From Candidatus Tepidiaquacella proteinivora (lineage in GTDB: Bacteria > Bacteroidota > Ignavibacteria > Tepidaquicellales > Tepidaquicellaceae): 64,000 bases of DNA. Below, in pieces: positions 55,175-62,242 of the stretch. The stretch is taken from NCBI GenBank assembly GCA_013348845.1, contig CP054675.1:1497501-1561500 (forward strand), read 5' to 3'. Numbering within the stretch: position 1 is the first letter of the stretch; each line of letters starts with the position of its first letter. The notes under the pieces were generated by a model that was not told the origin of the DNA, did no database searches, and was given only the letters and a program-made list of their open reading frames with translations. The translations under genes and the position numbers were made by a program.

Positions 55175-55900
55175 ATGTTTAAGAAAATAATTAAATACAG
55201 AACGATAAAAACAGAGATATCGTATAAGTTATTGTTATATCTTATTTTATTTATATTTTCAATAAATTTTACTGCATATTCAAAGAATTATTCAACAATT
55301 TTAGATTATAAATTTTCTCTTAAAGATACTATAAAACCAGAAGATAAAATTCTCTGGGACATAAAGAAAAGGAATAAAAAATTTATTCCAGTAATTAAAA
55401 TCATCGGTCACTCCTGGACGGTAGGAGCTTTTAAAGGTCAGGAAGAATATTTTAAAATTAATGGAATTATCATAGAGGAATCAAGCAAAATTGGTAGCTC
55501 TATTAAATGGGCTACAAAGCAACTTGACAGCGTAAATGAGAACAAGTATGATGCTATTGTATTACTTTCAGGAATTAATGACTATAGAAAAAGTGTTCAG
55601 TCTATAGCGGATGACTTTCTTGAATTTATGGAAAAAGCTTTAACAAAGGCACCCGTAGTTTTTATATTCAATATTCCATATTATGAGCCTGCAGCAGAAA
55701 AAATTGCAATAATAAATGATTGGCTTTGGGAAATGTCCGAATTAAATAAGGAAATAGTAATCATTGATTTATATAGCGAAATAGAGGCACAAAAAAAGGA
55801 CGGACTTGAGTTTTCTTCCGATGGTTTACATTTAAAAAACTACGACTGTGTGATGGACTTACTGATTTATTACATAAAATATTATTATAATATAGAATAA
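55175..55900 (+). CDS. Divergent SGNH-like secreted protein
   Basis: A 241-residue protein with an N-terminal hydrophobic signal or anchor (about residues 18-36). Its SGNH-like pattern is altered: block I reads GHS instead of GDS (His79, Ser80), block III is SGIND with Asn135, and the C-terminal pair is Asp216/His219 in DGLHL. Ser, Asn, Asp and His are all present, so activity is possible. It is transcribed away from the two other SGNH genes and ends 4 bases before the polyprenyl synthase start. Confidence 0.65.
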   Translation: MFKKIIKYRTIKTEISYKLLLYLILFIFSINFTAYSKNYSTILDYKFSLKDTIKPEDKILWDIKKRNKKFIPVIKIIGHSWTVGAFKGQEEYFKINGIIIEESSKIGSSIKWATKQLDSVNENKYDAIVLLSGINDYRKSVQSIADDFLEFMEKALTKAPVVFIFNIPYYEPAAEKIAIINDWLWEMSELNKEIVIIDLYSEIEAQKKDGLEFSSDGLHLKNYDCVMDLLIYYIKYYYNIE

Positions 55901-55904
55901 CTAA

Positions 55905-56903
55905 ATGGATAAATTTACAAAAAAATATAACAGATACAGAACTGAAATTGAAGGAATAATAAATTCAAGTATTACTAAGGATGCACCTTCGGGTTTATAC
56001 CAACCTATAAAATATATTTTAAAAAGCGGAGGCAAAAAAATTAGGCCACTATTAACTTTGTTTGTTTGTGAAGCATTAGGGGGAAATTATAAGGAAGCCT
56101 TATATGCTGCGTCTGCAATAGAAATGTTGCACACTTTTACTCTTGTTCATGATGATATTATGGATAATGCTGATACACGGCGGGGATTAGAGACAATACA
56201 TAAGAAATGGGATAGAGATACTGCAATATTAGTAGGAGACCAGTTAGTTGGGATTTCCTATCAATGTCTTTTAAAGACAAGAGAGATTTATTTAAAAGAA
56301 ATTTTAGATTGTTTTACAAATGGAATAATAGAAGTATGTGAAGGGCAAGCCCTTGATAAAGAATTTGAGACAAAAAATAATATTACTACAGATGAATATT
56401 TATTGATGATAGAAAAAAAGACGGCAAAATTGCTTGAAGTTTCAGCAGAGATTGGTTTTATAATTTCAAATAGTAGAAATGTTAGAATCAGAAGAGCAAT
56501 TAAAAATTTTGCGTTAAATCTCGGCTTATCTTTCCAGTTACAAGATGATATGCTTGATATTATTGGAGATGAGAAAAAATTCGGTAAGGTAATTGGGGGA
56601 GATATAAGGCAAGGTAAAAAGACTTTTTTATTGATTAAAGCATTAGAATTAGCAACAGACAAAAACGATAAAGAAAAATTACTTCGTATTTTAAATACAA
56701 AAGATAAAACCAGAATTATTTCAAAGAAATTTATTTCAGAAATTAAAAATATTTATATCAAATATAATATTATTGACCTTCTAATTTCACTTACAGAGAA
56801 ATATATATCTTCTGCAAATGATTCATTAAAAATTATTAGTAACGAAAAGGGGTTTAATTTATTGAGGTGGTATTCCAATATGTTATTAGAAAGAAAGTAT
56901 TAA
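55905..56903 (+). CDS. Polyprenyl diphosphate synthase
   Basis: A 332-residue trans-isoprenyl diphosphate synthase. The first aspartate-rich motif is Asp83-Asp84-x-x-Asp87 in VHDDIMDNAD, and the second is QLQDDMLD. The product length cannot be read reliably: the residues before the first motif are Phe-Thr-Leu-Val, and the size fits the IspB/HepT long-chain group that supplies menaquinone side chains, or a GGPP synthase for the carotenoids. Cytoplasmic. It is followed 9 bases later by the HPr gene. Confidence 0.85.
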   Translation: MDKFTKKYNRYRTEIEGIINSSITKDAPSGLYQPIKYILKSGGKKIRPLLTLFVCEALGGNYKEALYAASAIEMLHTFTLVHDDIMDNADTRRGLETIHKKWDRDTAILVGDQLVGISYQCLLKTREIYLKEILDCFTNGIIEVCEGQALDKEFETKNNITTDEYLLMIEKKTAKLLEVSAEIGFIISNSRNVRIRRAIKNFALNLGLSFQLQDDMLDIIGDEKKFGKVIGGDIRQGKKTFLLIKALELATDKNDKEKLLRILNTKDKTRIISKKFISEIKNIYIKYNIIDLLISLTEKYISSANDSLKIISNEKGFNLLRWYSNMLLERKY

Positions 56904-56912
56904 GGATTTTGT

Positions 56913-57179
56913 ATGATAGAAAAAGAGGTCACAATAATAAATAAAGCAGGGATGCATACCCGACCAGCAGCGGCAATCGTAAAAATAGCGTCTAAATATA
57001 AGTCTGACTTTACAATATGTAAAAACAATTATGAGGTAAACGGAAAAAGCATAATTGGCGTAATGACATTAGCTGCTGAGAAAGGTTCCAAATTGACATT
57101 GAGGTTCAATGGTCCGGATGAGGAAGATTTTGCAAAAGAAATGATTGATTTTTTTGAAAGGGGGTTTGATGAGATATAA
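56913..57179 (+). CDS. HPr phosphocarrier protein
   Basis: An 88-residue HPr-family protein. The phosphorylation site His15 lies in GMHTRPAA and the regulatory Ser46 in NGKSIIGVM. No other PTS component is present in the window. Presence of Ser46 implies control by an HPr kinase/phosphorylase elsewhere, a common regulatory-only arrangement outside sugar-PTS bacteria. Its end overlaps the next gene's ATG region by 11 bases. Confidence 0.88.
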   Translation: MIEKEVTIINKAGMHTRPAAAIVKIASKYKSDFTICKNNYEVNGKSIIGVMTLAAEKGSKLTLRFNGPDEEDFAKEMIDFFERGFDEI

Positions 57180-58260
57180 ACAATTCGGCAAAAAATTTTA
57201 TGTAATATCAGTTATTCTTTTAATCTGCATAATTATTTTTCTCATTGTATTATATCTTTACAAAAAAACGAATGAATCCTTTGAAGACAACCTGACAGGT
57301 ATTGAAAATAAAGAACAAAATAAAGAATACTTATTAAAAAGAAGATTTTTTTCCATTGGAAAAAATTTAGCAAACTTTAATTGCATTATACCGAACAGTC
57401 CTTTAACCTGTGTCTATATTAAATCTTTTGAAATTGATAATACTCAAAATGATTTTTTCTATGTAAAATACAGGGGGAAAACATATAAAACTGATGAAAC
57501 GAAATTTTTATATTCAAGGGATACTATTTTTTATTTCCCGCTTGTAAATATTAAGTTCCCTTTTTTAAACATAAAAGAAAATACTTATGCTTATCTTAAT
57601 CCTATACTGACCATAAAAATGTTATATATGTTAGAAAAGGTTGATTTCAGGCCAAGGATATCAGATGCGCTAAGAGAAATTAAGCATCAGTTAAAATATA
57701 AAAGAAGAGGGTGGTCTGATGTTGATAAATCTCCACATCTTATCGGTTTAGCTTTTGATATAAGCAGATATACAGGCATAGAAAGAAAAATGTTTGAAAA
57801 TAATTGTGATAAATTATCTTTAAATTTCTTGGCTCATGGTGGTAGAAGAAATATGCATATTCATATTCAGGATGATAAAATATGGACAAAGAAGCATATT
57901 GCTAAAAATGTTTTAAATATATCAGAAGAATTAATAAAAGAATATTATCTAAAAGAATCAATGTTCAACATATATGCTTCACATAATTCCTCGCTTCCAA
58001 ATAACTTCTCAGATACAATAAATAACTTTGTCTCCAAAAATATTTATATCTATAATTATAAATCAAACTCAAGCAATATTGCGAAAATAGAAATATTTAA
58101 TATTCTTGGAAATAAAATATTAGAAATTTACACTCTTTTAAACAATTCAGAAAACAATAAATTTATACTGGATTTTTCTTTTCTCCCTTCCGGTATATAC
58201 AATATGAAAATCTACGAAGGAAAACACCTCTCGAAAGAAGAGTTATTAAAAATATATTAA
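57169..58260 (+). CDS. Membrane-anchored M15-like peptidase with sorting-domain-like tail
   Basis: A 363-residue protein. I place the start at ATG 57169, because AAGGGGG lies just before it; ATG 57145 would add eight residues. One transmembrane helix (about 10-32) is followed by an extracytoplasmic domain with Ser-x-His-x-x-Gly-x-Ala-x-Asp at 188-197 (His190, Asp197) and His230-x-His232. This is the pattern of zinc D,D/L,D-peptidases of the M15 type acting on peptidoglycan. The C-terminal 80 residues (IAKIEIFNILGNKILEI and LPSGIYNMKI) resemble a T9SS sorting domain without NYPNPF, unusual in a membrane-anchored protein. It overlaps HPr by 11 bases. Confidence 0.6.
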   Translation: MRYKQFGKKFYVISVILLICIIIFLIVLYLYKKTNESFEDNLTGIENKEQNKEYLLKRRFFSIGKNLANFNCIIPNSPLTCVYIKSFEIDNTQNDFFYVKYRGKTYKTDETKFLYSRDTIFYFPLVNIKFPFLNIKENTYAYLNPILTIKMLYMLEKVDFRPRISDALREIKHQLKYKRRGWSDVDKSPHLIGLAFDISRYTGIERKMFENNCDKLSLNFLAHGGRRNMHIHIQDDKIWTKKHIAKNVLNISEELIKEYYLKESMFNIYASHNSSLPNNFSDTINNFVSKNIYIYNYKSNSSNIAKIEIFNILGNKILEIYTLLNNSENNKFILDFSFLPSGIYNMKIYEGKHLSKEELLKIY

Positions 58261-58287
58261 AATAAAAGATAGGGGTTATCTTTTATT
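58261..58287. terminator. Weak convergent hairpin
   Basis: AATAAAAGATA / TATCTTTTATT, an 11-base stem with GGGGT loop, overlaps the end of tadA and follows the M15-like gene. It has only a weak T run and low G+C, so it is a tentative terminator for both. Confidence 0.45.
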
Positions 58288-58731
58288 ACTGAAAAATTTC
58301 TTCATAATTTGAGAACATTCTTCATCTCTGATACCCCCATATACTTTACAGGTATGGTTAAATTCTTTCTTTTCAGGAATATTAATAATACTTCCACAGG
58401 CACCAAATTTAGAGTCAAAGGCTCCAAAATAAAGATAAGATATTCTTGCAAGCATAATAGCGCCGGCGCACATAGGACAAGGTTCAACAGTAACATACAT
58501 AGCAGTATCGTATAAAAATTTTTCCCCAAGATACTCCGAAGCTGAAGTAATACAAAGAATTTCCGCATGAGCAGTAGCATCATTTAAAGTTTCAACTAAA
58601 TTATGCGATTTTGCAATAATTTTATTATTAAATACAATAACACACCCTATTGGTACTTCATTCTTTTTAAGTGCTTCTTTTGCTTCTAATAGAGCTACAC
58701 TCATCCATTTAAAATGAGGATTGTTGTTCAT
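58276..58731 (-). CDS. tadA: tRNA-specific adenosine deaminase TadA
   Basis: A 151-residue zinc-dependent deaminase that converts A34 to inosine in tRNA-Arg(ACG). Zinc ligands are His55 in HAE and Cys85/Cys88 in PCPMCAG, with Glu57 as the proton shuttle. VPIGCV near the N-terminus is typical. Cytoplasmic. It follows the minus-strand unit of three unusual genes after 16 bases, so it may share their transcript. Confidence 0.88.
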   Translation of the reverse strand: MNNNPHFKWMSVALLEAKEALKKNEVPIGCVIVFNNKIIAKSHNLVETLNDATAHAEILCITSASEYLGEKFLYDTAMYVTVEPCPMCAGAIMLARISYLYFGAFDSKFGACGSIINIPEKKEFNHTCKVYGGIRDEECSQIMKKFFSNKR

Positions 58732-58747
58732 ATAGAAATTATTTTTT

Positions 58748-59761
58748 TTATTTAGATTTAAAGTAATTCTGGAAGGATAAAAATCTATAACCTTTTTTCT
58801 CCAAATTTTGCAGAGATTTCAGAAAAAGGTTAAATTCAGAGTACAATATATTAAGCATAAAAGCTTTTTTTCCATTTATTTTTTTGGATAGGTTAATTAG
58901 CTCTTTTTCAAGTTCCAAAAATTTCTTTTCACCTTCATAATGCAATGTAAGACTAATTAAATTCGTATCAGAAAATATATTACTTCTACAATTAGATAGT
59001 CTTGAAATTATCTCTCTTTCAAAATCATATAGCTTTTTGGGATTAAAAAGAATTAATGGTTTGTCCTTTTGATAATGGTTACAAATATTATTAATTCTAT
59101 AATTAATATCCTGCGATTCTCTGAAATCTGATTCATAATCTTCAGAATCACCAATTTCAAAAGAAATAATATATTCTTTTCTTGAGTTAATAATTTCCGC
59201 CTGCAAATCAATACGATTTAAATTACGGGGTAAGGAAATAGTATAATAGGAGCAATATTTTAATATCTCTTTAATTTCTTCAAAATTATAATTGTCTAAA
59301 TTATTAAGGACTATACACAAATCAGTTGCTTCTCTTTTAAGAACACTATCTCGTTTGAGCTCGATTTTTGCAAACGCTCCTCTATTCTTATTATCATTAT
59401 CTACTAACTCACTATATATATTACCCGTTTTTATATCTTCTGATGATAACAAATTAATATTATAAGGGGAAACAACCTCTTGAAATTCAAATAAAATTTC
59501 TACTGGCGAAACATCCAGAGGTATATTAATTTTTTTATAAATAATTACATCTTTTTGAATTGATGTGTTAATCCATTCCCGTTTTATACCAAATGTATAG
59601 ATGATTGAATCAAGTTCTGATGATAATCCTGAAAGAAAATTTTCTTTTGGCTTTAAATCTGCTTCTTTTTCTTCTTTATTAATATTTCGATTTATGTAAA
59701 ATAAAACAGTTGCTAAAATAATTAAAAGAATAATAATCAGTATTTTTCTTTTATTACTAAT
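58748..59761 (-). CDS. Membrane-anchored protein, possibly a degenerate polysaccharide deacetylase
   Basis: The first standard start is TTG at 59452 (234 residues), but the frame continues upstream with convincing coding: a basic segment, one membrane helix (LIIILLIILATVLFY), and about 80 further residues. That frame has no ATG, GTG or TTG; it begins after a stop, with ATT at 59759-59761 as the most plausible start (337 residues). The domain (CIVLNNLDNYNF, YYTISLP, SLTLHYEG) faintly resembles the divergent polysaccharide deacetylase family, with the usual metal ligands missing. I am unsure of both the function and the start. Confidence 0.45.
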   Translation of the reverse strand: MSNKRKILIIILLIILATVLFYINRNINKEEKEADLKPKENFLSGLSSELDSIIYTFGIKREWINTSIQKDVIIYKKINIPLDVSPVEILFEFQEVVSPYNINLLSSEDIKTGNIYSELVDNDNKNRGAFAKIELKRDSVLKREATDLCIVLNNLDNYNFEEIKEILKYCSYYTISLPRNLNRIDLQAEIINSRKEYIISFEIGDSEDYESDFRESQDINYRINNICNHYQKDKPLILFNPKKLYDFEREIISRLSNCRSNIFSDTNLISLTLHYEGEKKFLELEKELINLSKKINGKKAFMLNILYSEFNLFLKSLQNLEKKGYRFLSFQNYFKSK

Positions 59762-59794
59762 AGATAAAAAATTATTTTATAAAAAATTAATAAA

Positions 59795-61411
59795 TTACTT
59801 TCCTTTACCTATGAAATTATCCTTAATAAACTCTTCTCTTAAACTTTCTAATAATTTATCAATATTACTTATATTTCCATAATTTAATAATTCTATAATG
59901 TCATCAACATAATCTTCTCGTTTGGCACCAACAAGAACATAACTAACCCCAGGGACAGCTCTCATTATTTGAATTGCCTTTTGTGAAAGTGTAAGGTTTC
60001 TAAAATCACTACCTTTCGGATATAGTTTGCATTTAGATTTTTCGAAACAATCAATTATAGTTTTATTAATCAGATTATTTCTCTTACGAGTTTCAATTTT
60101 AAAATGTTCTATAAGATAATTTAATAAAATATCAATTTCTTTTAAATATTTTTTTAAATTTAATTTGAAATACAACTGCTCCTGACTTTGCTCTATATTT
60201 TGAGGAGCAGGATTATAAGTATTATAAGATAGTATTTTTTCTTCAGTAATAACAGAATTCTCAGATAAATCCATCGTCGAAACACTAACATTAAAGTAAT
60301 TTAATACTTGCACTATTTTAGAAATAAAATAATATTCAATAATATGATTCAGATGTTCAATGGAAGAAAATTTTTTCCAGTTTTCTTTGATTTTTTCAAT
60401 AAGGTTTAAAAGATTAGAAATATTTTTCTTTTTATTAGGTAAGCCTAAAATGTATCGGTTACCTAATTCATTAATAAATTTTTCAAGGGCAAGTGCCTTG
60501 TTTAAGTATTCCTGAAACTCAAGTTCAGAAAATTTTCCCGAGTAATATTCTACAAGTCTAATTAATCCTTTATTTGTAATAGCATTTAATGGTCTATTAG
60601 TTAGAACAATCAGGTTATTTTTAGCAGCAGTTTCGATTAAAGTTTTGGTGTTTTTTCGCTGGTTTTTTTCAAAGAATGCGTCTGTTTCAAAAATATTAAA
60701 CGGAAATTGAATGTACTTAAAATGATTTTTAGAACTTACTTCGTTAGCTATATCAATTAACCTTTCCAGCGATGTAAAGTCAAACTTATTCGAACTAATC
60801 TGTAATGTATTCGAGGAGATGCCGTAATTTTTAATTACGCCTTTTTTAACTTGTTCTTCTAAGAATTCGAATGCTTTTTTAATTCCAATATAATACTCAG
60901 TTTGAATATCATATTCTAATTTATGATAATCATTACCCATAGATTTTTCGTGATAATCAAAAAAGATTTCAGGGTTGTGCAAAAGATATCCATCAATGTA
61001 TTTACTATCATCAGATTGAAAAAGCCGTTCAACTTGTCTACCGAGTTGATCTGATAAAAAATCCGGGCTGATGCAATACCAAATACCTTCAGCATATTCT
61101 AAAACATTTTTGAAAGGTTCTTTAAGTAGTTTCTTTTTAAGGGCATATTTGTAATTCTGCCCTTGAATAAAACCAACTTTAGTAATAATAGTTAAATCCT
61201 TACGAGAAATTTTTCCCTCTTTAATTAAATCGCTCAGTACATTTCCAACTAATATTTCACTATAAGTATCAGAGTAATTAGATGCAGTATCAATAAGTCT
61301 AATCCCAGATAAAATTGCTTTATACAGGGAATTGTAGTGTTCTTTATTAGTAAAAGCTACCCTGTAGCACCCGAAACCTAACTTAGCAATATTTTTAGTT
61401 TTTGTAATAAT
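59795..61411 (-). CDS. Aldo/keto reductase-like protein with non-standard start
   Basis: The first standard start, TTG at 60982, would remove the N-terminal third. The frame is open and clearly coding from about 61411: LGFGCYRVAF, SGIRLIDTASNYSD, TIITKVGFI and YLLHNPE are the aldo/keto reductase barrel motifs, carrying the Asp, Tyr, Lys and His of the active site. The most plausible start is ATT at 61409-61411 (538 residues); ATA at 61424-61426 would overlap the upstream TAA. The barrel C-terminus (LSQKAIQIMRAVPGVSYVLVGAKRED) is present, with a long insert at about 335-450. It follows a DUF2721 gene. Confidence 0.6.
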   Translation of the reverse strand: MITKTKNIAKLGFGCYRVAFTNKEHYNSLYKAILSGIRLIDTASNYSDTYSEILVGNVLSDLIKEGKISRKDLTIITKVGFIQGQNYKYALKKKLLKEPFKNVLEYAEGIWYCISPDFLSDQLGRQVERLFQSDDSKYIDGYLLHNPEIFFDYHEKSMGNDYHKLEYDIQTEYYIGIKKAFEFLEEQVKKGVIKNYGISSNTLQISSNKFDFTSLERLIDIANEVSSKNHFKYIQFPFNIFETDAFFEKNQRKNTKTLIETAAKNNLIVLTNRPLNAITNKGLIRLVEYYSGKFSELEFQEYLNKALALEKFINELGNRYILGLPNKKKNISNLLNLIEKIKENWKKFSSIEHLNHIIEYYFISKIVQVLNYFNVSVSTMDLSENSVITEEKILSYNTYNPAPQNIEQSQEQLYFKLNLKKYLKEIDILLNYLIEHFKIETRKRNNLINKTIIDCFEKSKCKLYPKGSDFRNLTLSQKAIQIMRAVPGVSYVLVGAKREDYVDDIIELLNYGNISNIDKLLESLREEFIKDNFIGKGK

Positions 61412-61422
61412 ATAAAAAAATT

Positions 61423-61902
61423 TTATTCGTCCGCTTTTACATCAAGGTAAACAATTTTATAACCTTTGATTGTTTCAGTTAAAGAATAAATAACACCAAT
61501 AGCAACAAAAATCATACCTGTAGAAAAAGAAATAACTTTAAACAGTTCAAATAAGTTAATAACTAAAATTAATTCAGCACCAATAATTAAAGAAGTAAGA
61601 ATGAACATAAAGACGCCTAAAACATGAAATATAATTCCATTTCTAACAAGTCTCAATCTAAGAAGAAGATCATCAAGTTGCTTATTAATGCTTTGCAATC
61701 TTAAAGTTTCCACAAATTCTATATCAGAATTATTTTGCATTTTAATCATATATCGTCTTCTTTCCTCGTTAAGAAGTCTAATTCTATTAACAATTGAGGA
61801 ATACTTATTGTTAAGTGCTAATAACATTAAACCGCAGGCAGAAATCATAACTGCGGGAGCAAGCATCATTTGAATAGCTTTTATGAAGGTATCAATTTCC
61901 AA
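61423..61902 (-). CDS. DUF2721 family membrane protein
   Basis: A 159-residue protein with three membrane helices: one near the N-terminus (LAPAVMISACGLMLLAL) and two in the C-terminal half. The conserved RIRLLNEERRRY segment is typical of DUF2721 proteins, whose function is not known. It uses a TTG start at 61902; no nearby in-frame ATG gives the family N-terminus except internal Met12/Met13. It heads the minus-strand run with the aldo/keto reductase and deacetylase-like genes. Confidence 0.7.
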   Translation of the reverse strand: MEIDTFIKAIQMMLAPAVMISACGLMLLALNNKYSSIVNRIRLLNEERRRYMIKMQNNSDIEFVETLRLQSINKQLDDLLLRLRLVRNGIIFHVLGVFMFILTSLIIGAELILVINLFELFKVISFSTGMIFVAIGVIYSLTETIKGYKIVYLDVKADE

Positions 61903-62242
61903 TATAAAGAATTTAACATAATATTACTTTTATTAAAATTTTTTTACAATACAATAAAAAATAATTATAACTTTACATATATAGATAAAAACTGATATTT
62001 TATTATTTAGATTAGGTCTTATGAATTATACTTTTTATAATAAAATCTTAAAAGGGCATTTTTATTGTCAACAGTTTGTAATTAAAGTAATCAGGCTGCA
62101 ATTGAAAGTAAAATTGAAATTAATTTGTTTTAATACATATGGTCAGTAATAGTTTTTTAAAAATAGAAATTTTTATATAGAATAAATTAGCTGTAAATTT
62201 TATATTTCTAAAAATTATTGAATTAAAAAATAAATAAGAGTT
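61903..62242. other. Divergent intergenic region
   Basis: About 340 AT-rich bases between the DUF2721 gene and the propeller gene. I see no open reading frame, RNA gene or stable hairpin. A TATATTTC box lies about 30 bases upstream of the propeller gene, but without a TTG at the right distance. Confidence 0.4.
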
